Notes: generated by a model not told the origin, from the letters alone. A stretch of 64,000 nt of DNA from Telluribacter roseus (GCF_017355915.2 NZ_JAFEUV020000004.1:1-64000); one strand, 5' to 3'; positions 34,750 to 43,495 are shown, numbered from the stretch's first letter. A program made the numbers and translations.

Positions 34750-35514
34750 ATGACTTTTTCGTTTTTCTCCCGTAAGCCCAATCCAGCTGTTAATTACGGA
34801 AAGCCTCTCTCGACCATAAAAGTAGATGTACACGCCCATATACTACCCGGATTAGACAATGGAGCTCTCCTGCTGGACAACAGCATCCGGATGGCCCAGT
34901 GCCTCGTTGACATAGGTATCACCAAGGTAGTGGCCACTCCCCACATCATGAAAGGGTACTACGAAAATTCGTTACAGCGGATCAGGGAGGCGCGGGGCGA
35001 ACTGGTGGAAGAGCTGAAAAAGCGGAAAGTACCCCTGACGGTAGAGATGGCCGCCGAGTACTACGTAGGGGAAGAACTACTGCAACAGGTACGGGAGGGG
35101 GAGCCCCTGCTCACCTTTGGGGTACGTGGTAAAAAGCCCTATCTGCTCATGGAGACGGGCGTACTGGATGAACCCAAAGAACTGGAAGCGGTGGCTCAGA
35201 GCCTGGTTCAGCGTAATGTAGTTCCTCTGCTGGCACATCCCGAACGATACACCTACCTCCAGAATAATTTCGAACGAACCATTGAGCTATTCCGGATGGG
35301 GGTACTCTTTCAGGTAGACTGGCAGTCGTTTCACGCGCGGGAAGAACGGCACATCCGTAAGTTTGTCGAGCGGATGGTGGACTACCGCATGGTTTCCTTT
35401 GTAGGTACCAATCTTCGAAACGAAGACCAGATGCCTCAGCTCATTGAAACCGCCAGCCAGCCTTATTTCCGACTCATGACCGAGATTGGTCTGCTTAATA
35501 ACGAATTGCGGTAG
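34750..35514 (+). CDS. CpsB/YwqE-type tyrosine-protein phosphatase (PHP domain)
   Basis: A 254-aa manganese-dependent PHP-fold phosphatase of the CpsB/CapC family, which dephosphorylates bacterial tyrosine kinases controlling capsule or exopolysaccharide export. VDVHAHILPGLDNGALLLD starts the PHP domain; VVATPHIMKGYYEN, EMAAEYYV and PLLAHPERYTYLQ carry further metal ligands. No tyrosine kinase (Wzc) is encoded in the window. It follows rfbC but is separated from it by a terminator and has its own sigma-54 promoter. Confidence 0.9.
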   Translation: MTFSFFSRKPNPAVNYGKPLSTIKVDVHAHILPGLDNGALLLDNSIRMAQCLVDIGITKVVATPHIMKGYYENSLQRIREARGELVEELKKRKVPLTVEMAAEYYVGEELLQQVREGEPLLTFGVRGKKPYLLMETGVLDEPKELEAVAQSLVQRNVVPLLAHPERYTYLQNNFERTIELFRMGVLFQVDWQSFHAREERHIRKFVERMVDYRMVSFVGTNLRNEDQMPQLIETASQPYFRLMTEIGLLNNELR

Positions 35515-35553
35515 CCGGGCAGGAGGCGCTGGCAGCGTGAATTTTAAAGCCTC

Positions 35554-36234
35554 CTACTTCTCATACATCTCTTCGAGTACCTTGCGGGCTACTTTACGGG
35601 CTGAGTTAGGGTTTTGCCCCGTCACTAGCCGCTCATCCACCTCAATAAACTGCACAAAAGGAATCATACCTTTGGTATAATGGGCTCCGCTTTCGGTGAG
35701 CTTATCTTCCAGATAGAAAGGTACTTCGGCCACAAAGCTTGCCAGTTTTTCTTCCACGTTGGAGAAGCCCGTCAGGTACTTGTCTTTGATCAGTAGGGTA
35801 CCGTCCGAGAGGGTTACGTTCAGCAGGCCGCATACCCCGTGGCATACCGCTGACACCATGCCGTAGCTTTCGTAGATGGAACGGGTGATGGCCTGCAGCT
35901 CGGTGTTGTCGGGGAAGTCCCACATGGTGCCATGCCCCCCCGTGAAGTAGATCAGCCGGTAGTCACTGGGCTGGATGTCGGATGGCTTTAGAGAGTTTTC
36001 CAGCTTTTGCCGGAAGTCTGTATCATCATAGTACTTGCGGTTGGTTTCGTCCTTGAGATCCAGGCTGCGCTCATCAATGGGTATAACCCCTCCCTTTGGG
36101 CTCACCAGATCCATATGTATACCGCGCCGGGCCAGTTCGTCGTAAAAATGGGTAAGCTCGCTCAGCCAAAGGCCGGTTTTGCCGGATTTGGAAGGGTAGG
36201 TACTATGGTTGGTACAAACAATCAGGGCTTTCAT
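35554..36234 (-). CDS. DJ-1/PfpI-family class I glutamine-amidotransferase-like protein
   Basis: A 226-aa cytosolic protein of the HchA/Hsp31-like group. The nucleophile Cys is in SAVCHGVCGLLNV near residue 130, preceded by YRLIYFTGGHGTMWDF with the acidic partner region. YPSKSGKTGLWLSELTHFYDEL is the family start. Relatives act as glyoxalase III, deglycase or chaperone; which applies here is open. It stands alone, convergent with the CpsB gene. Confidence 0.88.
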   Translation of the reverse strand: MKALIVCTNHSTYPSKSGKTGLWLSELTHFYDELARRGIHMDLVSPKGGVIPIDERSLDLKDETNRKYYDDTDFRQKLENSLKPSDIQPSDYRLIYFTGGHGTMWDFPDNTELQAITRSIYESYGMVSAVCHGVCGLLNVTLSDGTLLIKDKYLTGFSNVEEKLASFVAEVPFYLEDKLTESGAHYTKGMIPFVQFIEVDERLVTGQNPNSARKVARKVLEEMYEK

Positions 36235-36314
36235 GGCGACCGGGTGTAGGATAGTTGGTTCCGAAAAATAGGAAAAAACTGTTTAACTCCGAAGGTTTGC
36301 CCTTTATCAAAGCG

Positions 36315-37889
36315 TTAGTTCTGTGTGTCCGTCATGCGAGCCTTATGATTTTCCCGGAGCATATCATTGCCTGTCAGTACTTCCGGAGCGATCAGTACCC
36401 GGCTTCCGGGGGCGGCATTTTCCAGATTCAGTACGCCCCGCGGACATACCGCCGAGCATATGCCGCAGCCTACGCACGAAGCCCGTACTACATCCTGCCC
36501 CCGCTGGGCGTACCAGCGTACATCAATGCCCATTTCACAGTAGGTAGAGCAGTTGCCGCAAGAGATACATTGGCCTCCGTTGGTCGTGATCCGGAAGCGA
36601 GATTTAAAGCGTTGCACGATACCGATATAGGCCGCCAGTGGACACCCGTACCGGCACCACACCCGATTGCCCATGAGCGGGTAAAAACCTACACCCACGA
36701 CACCGGAGAAAAGCGCCCCAATCCAGAACCCATAGATACTGCGGACACTATAACTACTGATGGGACCAATGTTGGACTGGCCGGTAAAGTAGGTGTACAG
36801 TACCAGGGCGGTCATGACCACTACAAATACCAATACACCATGCACCATGTACCGCTCCACCTGCCATGCCTTGAGCGACTTGTCGGATAGCTGGCGGTAA
36901 GGGTCGCCGAGGGTTTCGGCCAGGCCGCCGCATCCACATACCCACGAGCAGTACCAGCGCTTGCCGTACAGGTACGTAAACAGGGGTACTCCAATCGTAA
37001 ACAGCGCGATCCCCCACACCAGCATAAACATACCCAGCCGACCACTGCTGGTGAGGGAGTCGAGGTGCCACTCAAAAAAGAAATCGTAGTCAAGCGGCCA
37101 CATGTTCTTGAAGTCGTAGTAGGGCAGACTGAGGGCGATCAGTATTTCGGCGATGATAAAGGCAAACGACAACTGAAAAAACATCACCGACACCGTACGT
37201 ACCTGCTGGTACCGGTTGTGGCGGTACTTGATGAGCATCCGGATGCCCATCACCAGGATCGCCAGCGTGTACAGCGTCCCGTACAGAAACCACTGACTCG
37301 CCGGAGTACCACTCAGAGCCCTACTCAGCGGGTCTACAAGGAAAGTCCAGTTGGCGATGTACTGGGGAAAGAAATAGATGATCACATAGAATACGATCAG
37401 AAAGGTACCAATGATGATACCCAACCATCCCCGCGAAGTGGTGGAGTTGTGGTAGATATGGTCGTTTTTGATACCCGGTAACTTCCGCAGCCCGGCGAGT
37501 ATATTGATCAACGCTCCCACGATCGCCAGTCCGATACTCGCCCAGAACAGCGGTACGTTGGCCTCACGAATGATACCGTGGGACGCCGCTTTGGTGAGGG
37601 CAAAGGCATAGCTGTCGTTGATGGCCTTGTCCATCTGATTCTGGATCTTATACCCCCGGTTGACCTGATCTATGGTATTGGCTAAGTCATCATTGAAGCC
37701 AAAAGGCGTAGCGTAGGTCTTGTTGAGCATGGGCGCCAGCGAAGGCCGTAGCTGCTCGTAATGGTTGGGCTTGAGGTTGTCTTTCAGAACCTGGTCCGTC
37801 AGGGTAAACTTCCCCATCGTCAGGGTAGCTATCCAGACCAGAAATCCAATAAGAAAGAGGCCAAGGCCGGTTTTCTGTATGATATTCAT
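36315..37889 (-). CDS. Polytopic 4Fe-4S protein, NapH/RdxA-like
   Basis: A 524-aa membrane protein with about six helices. Cys clusters CSWVCGCGG and CRYGCPLAA on the cytoplasmic side resemble NapH/CcoG, and the C-terminal ferredoxin part holds two 4Fe-4S sites (CISCGNCSTYCEMG and CVGCGICSAVCPRG). The N-terminal 90 residues form a soluble loop after the first helix. It probably passes electrons across or along the inner membrane. The flavoprotein gene lies 62 bp upstream on the same strand, indicating a two-protein electron-transfer unit whose acceptor is unknown. Confidence 0.85.
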   Translation of the reverse strand: MNIIQKTGLGLFLIGFLVWIATLTMGKFTLTDQVLKDNLKPNHYEQLRPSLAPMLNKTYATPFGFNDDLANTIDQVNRGYKIQNQMDKAINDSYAFALTKAASHGIIREANVPLFWASIGLAIVGALINILAGLRKLPGIKNDHIYHNSTTSRGWLGIIIGTFLIVFYVIIYFFPQYIANWTFLVDPLSRALSGTPASQWFLYGTLYTLAILVMGIRMLIKYRHNRYQQVRTVSVMFFQLSFAFIIAEILIALSLPYYDFKNMWPLDYDFFFEWHLDSLTSSGRLGMFMLVWGIALFTIGVPLFTYLYGKRWYCSWVCGCGGLAETLGDPYRQLSDKSLKAWQVERYMVHGVLVFVVVMTALVLYTYFTGQSNIGPISSYSVRSIYGFWIGALFSGVVGVGFYPLMGNRVWCRYGCPLAAYIGIVQRFKSRFRITTNGGQCISCGNCSTYCEMGIDVRWYAQRGQDVVRASCVGCGICSAVCPRGVLNLENAAPGSRVLIAPEVLTGNDMLRENHKARMTDTQN

Positions 37890-37951
37890 TGTATCTCGAA
37901 TAATGGTAAAAGCTGGAAGTAAGGGCTCGTGGTTCTATAAATCGGAGCAGG

Positions 37952-39289
37952 TCAGGAGAAAAGTCGGCTCAAAAAGGAATTCTTTTTCCTCGGTACTACA
38001 ACGTGTTCAGGGTGAGTGCTGTTGTAGGTTTGTACAATCTCCTCTTCGTGCCGCCGGAAGAACTCCGGATCGAAATGGATATCCCGCAGGTGCTCCATGG
38101 CATAGCGGATACTACGCTCTTCTTTGATCCATCGCTCACACACCTCATGGCGTAGCCGCAGTCCCATCGCATTAAAGCCTACAACCGCGCCGGCGTCCGA
38201 TTTATGATTGATACGCAAAGCGGTACGGCCATTGGAGTGCTCCCAGAAAAAGGTCTCGGTATCAGCAGGCAGGGGTACCGCTACCTCCCCGTAAGTCTGG
38301 TACTCAATATCGAAAAATTTGGCGGAGTTAAAGAATATACCAGGCGTATAGGGCGTGCGGGTACCACATATGGTACGAGCCAGGGTTTCGCCCATGATCC
38401 GGCCGGTGTACCAGATCTGCTCGATGGCTTTACGCCCCGCCGGTGGCTGGCGGTGCTGCGCGCAGTCACCAATGGCATATACATCAGGCAGGTTGGTTTC
38501 AAAGTACTCATTGACCAGTATGCCCCGATCCGTTTCCAGAGGGGTTTCCGCCATCCACTCTACGCGTGGATGCACACCTACCGCCAGGCACACAAACTGA
38601 CACTCGATGGACTCACCCTTGTTAGTAACGATGCTCCCCACTCGCTTTCCGCTGCTATCCGGCCGGATCTCGGCTAATTCAGTACCTGGTCTGAGGTCTA
38701 CATGATGGGCCTGGATGTGCCGGCTGACCAAGGCCGATTCTTCGGCCGGAAGTACATGGTTCCAGTAGCTTTGTTCCCGCACCAGGAGCGTCACCTCAAT
38801 ACCCCGGCTCAGGAGCATTTCGGCCATTTCCACCCCGATCAGTCCGCCTCCTACGATGACACCCCGCCTGATCCCTTTGGTATATACCTCCAGCTTTTCC
38901 AGATCCTGATAGCTGTATAGCCCCTGCACTCCTTCCAGGTCTTGTCCCGGCCAGCCAAAGCGATTGGGCTCTGACCCAACGGCCAGAATAAGTACATCAT
39001 ACGTCAGGGAGGCATCTCCGTCCAGCAGGAGCCTTTTCTGCTCAAAATCTATGTGATTGACCCAGGCTTTTTTCAGTTCAATCCGGTTCTTTTCCCAGAA
39101 GTAGTCCTCGTAGGGCTTGGTATGCTCGTACTTCATGTGCCCCATGTAGATGTACATCAGGGCCGTGCGTGAAAAGAAATAGTCCGTTTCGCCCGATATC
39201 ACGGTAATACGGTGGTCACTGTGCTTGCGGATATGGCGGGCTGCTGTAATACCGCTGATACCATTTCCTACTATTACAATATGCTTCAT
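37952..39289 (-). CDS. FAD-dependent pyridine nucleotide-disulfide oxidoreductase family protein
   Basis: A 445-aa flavoprotein. The FAD motif is IVIVGNGISGITAARHIRKH at the start, and the NAD(P) motif is GVIVGGGLIGVEMAEMLLSRG near residue 150. The second FAD segment is VYAIGDCAQH. It lacks the redox-active CxxxxC of disulfide reductases, so it resembles NADH-dependent reductases of rubredoxin, ferredoxin or nitrite-reductase type. It is encoded just before the membrane Fe-S protein, the likely electron partner. Confidence 0.88.
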   Translation of the reverse strand: MKHIVIVGNGISGITAARHIRKHSDHRITVISGETDYFFSRTALMYIYMGHMKYEHTKPYEDYFWEKNRIELKKAWVNHIDFEQKRLLLDGDASLTYDVLILAVGSEPNRFGWPGQDLEGVQGLYSYQDLEKLEVYTKGIRRGVIVGGGLIGVEMAEMLLSRGIEVTLLVREQSYWNHVLPAEESALVSRHIQAHHVDLRPGTELAEIRPDSSGKRVGSIVTNKGESIECQFVCLAVGVHPRVEWMAETPLETDRGILVNEYFETNLPDVYAIGDCAQHRQPPAGRKAIEQIWYTGRIMGETLARTICGTRTPYTPGIFFNSAKFFDIEYQTYGEVAVPLPADTETFFWEHSNGRTALRINHKSDAGAVVGFNAMGLRLRHEVCERWIKEERSIRYAMEHLRDIHFDPEFFRRHEEEIVQTYNSTHPEHVVVPRKKNSFLSRLFS

Positions 39290-39434
39290 GCTGGGGTTGG
39301 CGCCTGGAATGGAAGTGGCCGCAAGACTAACTACTTTTTGCCTGACTTTCTCAGTGCGACGAATTTAGGTAAGATACGTTCAAAGTACTACATTTAGATC
39401 ACAGAATCCGAATTTCCTCCATCCTCCAAAACTA

Positions 39435-39830
39435 ATGACCAAGAGAACAAATTATGCTTCGGGTGCCCCCTGGGAATCAGTTGTAGGGTATTCAAGAGCC
39501 GTACGGATCGGCAATGTAGTAGAGGTGTCCGGTACGGTAGCCTCCTGCGAGGGAAAAGTAGTAGGCGAAAATAGTATGTACGAGCAGGCGCGCTATGTGC
39601 TGCAGAAGATCGGTGATGTGCTAACTACGGCCGGGGCTACCTACGCGGACGTAGTCCGCACCCGTATATTTGTAACAGATATTAGCCGGTGGGAGGAGGT
39701 GACAAGGGCGCACGGAGAAGTATTCAGCGATATACGCCCTTGTGCCACCATGGTGGAGGTATCAGCTCTGATAGCTCCTGAATATATGGTCGAGATAGAG
39801 GCTACTGCCTATATCCCGGACGCTGACTAG
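39435..39830 (+). CDS. RidA-family protein
   Basis: A 131-aa small beta-alpha protein of the RidA/YjgF family (VRIGNVVEVSGTVAS at the start, VVRTRIFVTDISRWEEV and HGEVFSDIRPCATMVEVSAL). Family members hydrolyse reactive enamine/imine intermediates, though many subgroups lack this activity; the Arg of canonical RidA is not clearly placed here. Its stop codon TAG overlaps that of the convergent response-regulator gene. Confidence 0.88.
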   Translation: MTKRTNYASGAPWESVVGYSRAVRIGNVVEVSGTVASCEGKVVGENSMYEQARYVLQKIGDVLTTAGATYADVVRTRIFVTDISRWEEVTRAHGEVFSDIRPCATMVEVSALIAPEYMVEIEATAYIPDAD

Positions 39831-40477
39831 ATCAAATGGTTTTTGTACGCAAAAGCTACTGCCGCGGCTGTATTTTTGGTGCCGGTCTTCTCGAGAATAC
39901 GCAGGCGGTGGCCCTCTACGGTACGGGAGCTGATAAACAGCTTCTCACTGATCTCGGTAGTTGACAAACCATCGCAAAGCAGTTGCAGTACTTCCTGCTC
40001 CCGGTTAGACAACCCTACGTTGCTGGCGCTGTTAAAGAAAGGCTGCTTGGTAGGCATGCGGTTCACCATCTTGCGGTGCATGGCTCTTGATACAAAGTCG
40101 CTGTAGTAAAAGCCTTCCTCAGATACCCGACGGATGGCTTTTTCTACTTCATCGGGTGAGGTGTCTTTGAGCAGATAGCCCTGTACCCCCTTCTCGAGCA
40201 TATGGATGACGAAGCGATCCTCATCGTACATGGAGACTACTATGACCTTTACATCGGGGTATTTTTCGAATATAATCTCGGTAGCCTGCATTCCATCCAT
40301 GACAGGCATCTGCAGATCCATCAGCACAATATCCGGCATATTAGTAGGGAGCTTGTCAAGTAGTTCCTGCCCGTTCGAAGCCTCCAGCACAAACTCAAAG
40401 TCGGACACGGCGTTCAGCATCGAAATGAACCCCTTCCGGAACAATTCATGATCGTCGGCAATAGCTAATTTAAGCAT
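39827..40477 (-). CDS. NarL/LuxR-family response regulator
   Basis: A 216-aa regulator. The receiver domain has the acidic pair in LAIADDHELF, the phospho-acceptor Asp in DIVLMDLQMPVMDG (about residue 53) and Lys in YLLKDTSP. The C-terminal LuxR HTH reads LSNREQEVLQLLCDGLSTTEISEKLFISSRTVEGHR. I chose ATG 40477 (MLKLAIADD) rather than an upstream start. The kinase gene lies 80 bp upstream on the same strand, so they form a pair. Confidence 0.95.
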   Translation of the reverse strand: MLKLAIADDHELFRKGFISMLNAVSDFEFVLEASNGQELLDKLPTNMPDIVLMDLQMPVMDGMQATEIIFEKYPDVKVIVVSMYDEDRFVIHMLEKGVQGYLLKDTSPDEVEKAIRRVSEEGFYYSDFVSRAMHRKMVNRMPTKQPFFNSASNVGLSNREQEVLQLLCDGLSTTEISEKLFISSRTVEGHRLRILEKTGTKNTAAAVAFAYKNHLI

Positions 40478-40557
40478 ATTAGTATTCTTGTAATCGTACG
40501 TTACGTTATGGTTAGGAAGAATATGTAACATCAAATGATAGTGTGAATTAGGTGCGG

Positions 40558-41409
40558 TCAGGCACTTTTTCTGAACGGATGAAGTGGCTCAGCCTTGCTT
40601 TCTTTATCAAGTTCTACGGGCACCTGTACTCTGATTCTGCATCCTTTGGTACCCGGCGTCAGGTACGAAACGGTGCCATTCACGACGCTCAGCCGGCTGT
40701 CTATACTATGCAGACCCAGCCCGGCTTTTTTACTTTCTTTCATGGCCTTGGCATCAAAGCCCTTTCCGTTATCAGTGACCTGAAGCTCTATTTTCCCCAT
40801 CTCCATGTGCAGGTCCACCACTATCTCATCACCGTTGGAGTGTTTGAGGGCATTGTTGACCAACTCCTGCATAATCCGGTACAGGGTTAGCTCTACTTTT
40901 TGTGACTGGCGTGGAATATTTTCGAAGATACAGTTAAAATGGATAGATACAGAATGATTCGCATCAAGTTTCTGTACAAACTCATCAATAGCCGTAGGAA
41001 GGCCAAACTGCTTCAGCGTCGTGGGGACTAGTTCCCGCGTGATTCGCCGAACGTGCAGTATAGTCTCTTCCAGCAAAGATTGTACCTTATTGGCCGTATA
41101 TTCAGTCTGAGGCTCATCTTTGTTGATGATTTTGGTTAACTGATTGAGACTGAGTTTGGTCAGAGATAGCATGGTACCTATATCGTCATGCAGATCCTGC
41201 GCGATACGCTTTCTTTCTGATTCCTCGGAGTTAAGGGCGGTTTCAAGGAGTCTGAGCTGGTACTCCTTCTCCATTTCGCGCAGGTTTTTCTCCTGGGCCA
41301 GCTGGCGCTTCTGGTACAGAATTACGAACGTAATAACAAATACCGCCATCATCAGCATGGCAAGCATAGCTATCAGTATAGCCCACCGTATTTGATCAGG
41401 ATCTATCAT
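40558..41409 (-). CDS. Sensor histidine kinase (HisKA_3 type)
   Basis: A 283-aa kinase with a single N-terminal transmembrane helix (ILIAMLAMLMMAVFVITFVI), a coiled-coil stalk, HisKA_3 with the phospho-His in IAQDLHDDIGTMLSL (about residue 71) and a HATPase_c domain (N box ELVNNALKHSNGD, G1 box DNGKGFDA). No extracytoplasmic sensor domain exists. Its start overlaps the end of the 7-TM protein gene by 14 bp, and the NarL-type regulator follows, so signal input probably comes from the 7-TM protein. Confidence 0.93.
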   Translation of the reverse strand: MIDPDQIRWAILIAMLAMLMMAVFVITFVILYQKRQLAQEKNLREMEKEYQLRLLETALNSEESERKRIAQDLHDDIGTMLSLTKLSLNQLTKIINKDEPQTEYTANKVQSLLEETILHVRRITRELVPTTLKQFGLPTAIDEFVQKLDANHSVSIHFNCIFENIPRQSQKVELTLYRIMQELVNNALKHSNGDEIVVDLHMEMGKIELQVTDNGKGFDAKAMKESKKAGLGLHSIDSRLSVVNGTVSYLTPGTKGCRIRVQVPVELDKESKAEPLHPFRKSA

Positions 41410-42091
41410 ACTGGCGAGGAGAGTAATAATTAATTCCTAAACCTATAAAAATCATACTTAAAATTTCGAACAGATAGGGAGCATCATATAAAATACCTAA
41501 GTCTAACTGGTTTTCCCTTTTAGCGACATAATGCAAAAGAGGGGCTACAAATACATAGGTTGAATAAAAGAGAAGAAGGCCTCCACAAATCCAAAAGAAG
41601 GGAAATGTCAAGAGGTTCGAAATACGTAATGATTGAATAGCTTCATAATAAAAGGCTAGCATCCAGAATATCATTAGTACACTCTCAATGGTTGAAGAGT
41701 ACCTAACAAGCGAATGATTATAGGTGTCAGTTAAGTTGGGATTAACACTCATTATTTCCCAGAATGCAAATGAAACAAAGGCAATGCATAAAATAATTAA
41801 TAGCCTTTTGTATTTTATATTATCGAAATAGTGGTAGAGCATACCACTTAACAAGGCATACCTGATTGGAAGATGTATATTATAAAATAGGAGGTTATTA
41901 AGGCTATTGATAACAAAAAGCAGCATAACCAAATCAATCAATAGCTTGATAGTAAGATATATAAATAAAAAACGAAAGGGTTTTTCGTTGTAAGCTCTCC
42001 TGTGCCAGATAATGTAAATTGGCACGATGGTAATAAATACCGCAATACTCGAGAGAGGATGGCGAAGGGAAAACTGTATATATTTATCCAT
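41396..42091 (-). CDS. Seven-transmembrane protein, putative sensor for the adjacent kinase
   Basis: A 231-aa protein of unknown family with seven hydrophobic segments spread evenly from about residue 12 to 225 (for example IAVFITIVPIYIIW, FLFIYLTIKLLIDLVMLLFV, LLIILCIAFVSFAFWE and YLFEILSMIFIGLGINYY). The DNA is AT-rich compared with its neighbours. The 14-bp overlap with the kinase gene suggests coupled translation and a shared complex. I infer a membrane sensor or ligand receptor; the ligand is unknown. Confidence 0.75.
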   Translation of the reverse strand: MDKYIQFSLRHPLSSIAVFITIVPIYIIWHRRAYNEKPFRFLFIYLTIKLLIDLVMLLFVINSLNNLLFYNIHLPIRYALLSGMLYHYFDNIKYKRLLIILCIAFVSFAFWEIMSVNPNLTDTYNHSLVRYSSTIESVLMIFWMLAFYYEAIQSLRISNLLTFPFFWICGGLLLFYSTYVFVAPLLHYVAKRENQLDLGILYDAPYLFEILSMIFIGLGINYYSPRQYDRS

Positions 42092-42949
42092 GAGGCCAGT
42101 AACGATTCAGCAGATAGAGTTTGATATAGGTAGTTTTGGAGGCAAAGCTACCCCGGCACTTAGGCTAAGGTATCAGTTCTTTCTCTTGTAGATGCTTAGT
42201 AAGGGTTTTCAACGGCAATAATACAAATTTTATTCCTCAAATTGTATATGCCGTTCTGCTACAGTAGGTAACATATTTAGAAAGTGTCCGATACAGGCTT
42301 CTGACCAATAAATCCAAGAGGTAGTATAGAGGCTAAGATAGTTACATATGTCGATGTCCACCAGGCTTGGTCCTATACCCCGAAACCGATCTTCCCCTAG
42401 ATTTGGCTTCTACACTATTCGGGGATAGTACACTAGGTTTACTGCTGTAACCATTATTTTAACAATATAATAAGTAAATTTACGCATTTTGTGCGTTGAA
42501 CTACGTTATTTTAAAAATGAGTTATGGGGGGCAGGTAAAAAAGTGTTGATTACTTCTATCTTTGAAACGAAAAGCAGAATTGAAGGACATTTATAAATTT
42601 TAAATGCTATAATAACCGTACCAAGTTTGCCAGCTTATACTATTAGTAGGCTTGTAAATTGTATTAACTACCTTTATTAGCAGTGTTACCATTTGATCAC
42701 TTTAATAAATATTTAATACCGGTTGTCCTTTTTTTTTAATTGGCGGTGCCTATATTTACATCATCGTTCAGATAAATACTAGTTATCAATCTGATAAAAT
42801 TTAATATTAGTAAATTTAAAGTTTGGCATGGTAATTGTTAGCGAAGCCAATTTCTAAATTTCTTCTACAAGTGCGTCTTTTTTGTTTTTTCTTTTATCAA
42901 TTCAATAATTAAATTTAAACATCAGTTATCCACTGTATTTCATCTATTT
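42092..42949. other. Long AT-rich intergenic region
   Basis: 858 bp with no recognisable gene. It becomes strongly AT-rich from about 42460 on. It contains TATATTTA-like boxes (e.g. 42751) and a sigma-54-like TTGGCATG-N4-TTGTT at 42823-42839 with a mismatch in the -12 GC. An sRNA or a long regulatory leader for the following lipoprotein is possible but not demonstrated. Confidence 0.4.
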
Positions 42950-43414
42950 ATGAAAAAGCTACTCTTTACTTTAGTTATTTTAGCGGGTTCTCTTTGGGCT
43001 TGCGAAAAGGAATCTCAGAAAGAGATTTCACCTTTAGAACAACAGAAATCTGGTAGAGTGAATGCATTATCCAATGCAGAGAGAGCGGCAGCGGATGCAA
43101 TGGGAAAATTGATCACTTTGGAGAAGTTCAACGCTATGACAGACGCCTACAAGCAAAAAGTCTCTCCTAAAGAGACTCGCGCTGTCGCTTATGGTGCTAC
43201 TGTGATCGAGCAGATCTTAGCCCAAAAGGGTTGTGTTGGTATCCGCAGCTACCTGGCTAAGGATGATGCTGGCAGAACTACCATTGTAATGATTGGTATT
43301 GATAAAGACGGCAATGACATTACATCTAATGCGGTAGCTCGTACTACATCTGGTACGTATGCAGCTGGTGACGGTCCTCTGTGCCCATCAGAATGCACCG
43401 GTGTAAAGAGATAA
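42950..43414 (+). CDS. Small lipoprotein, probably highly expressed
   Basis: A 154-aa protein I do not recognise. The lipobox GSLWAC places the lipidated Cys at residue 18, followed by Glu/Lys-rich EKESQKE, which may allow surface display. The body includes ERAAADAMGKLITLEKFNAM, an isolated GCVGIRSYLAKDD strand and the C-terminal CPSEC pair, so disulfides are possible. Codon use favours GCT, GGT and CGC and avoids the GTAC-rich codons of the neighbours, which suits high expression or different origin. It follows the 7-TM/kinase/regulator set divergently. Confidence 0.75.
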   Translation: MKKLLFTLVILAGSLWACEKESQKEISPLEQQKSGRVNALSNAERAAADAMGKLITLEKFNAMTDAYKQKVSPKETRAVAYGATVIEQILAQKGCVGIRSYLAKDDAGRTTIVMIGIDKDGNDITSNAVARTTSGTYAAGDGPLCPSECTGVKR

Positions 43415-43427
43415 TCAGGTCTTGCTA

Positions 43428-43475
43428 ATAAAACAGAAAGCCCCTCACCAATTGGTGAGGGGCTTTCTGTTTTAT
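43428..43475. terminator. Perfect 48-nt palindrome, bidirectional terminator
   Basis: The 24-bp arms are exact reverse complements with no spacer; the central part is CCTCACCAATTGGTGAGG, and both ends run into A/T tracts. It lies between the converging lipoprotein and rlmB genes. Confidence 0.88.
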
Positions 43476-43495
43476 AGATCAGGATAGATTACTTA

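Noticed and set aside
36255-36890. 211-codon open frame opposite the 3' half of the membrane Fe-S gene
   Set aside because: The minus strand carries two intact ferredoxin motifs and the NapH-like Cys clusters; the plus-strand translation has no family features.
42823-42839. Second sigma-54-like site, TTGGCATG-N4-TTGTT, upstream of the small lipoprotein
   Set aside because: The -12 GC is GT, and the site is 110 bp from the ATG in AT-rich DNA where chance matches are likely; noted in the gap entry but not called as a promoter.
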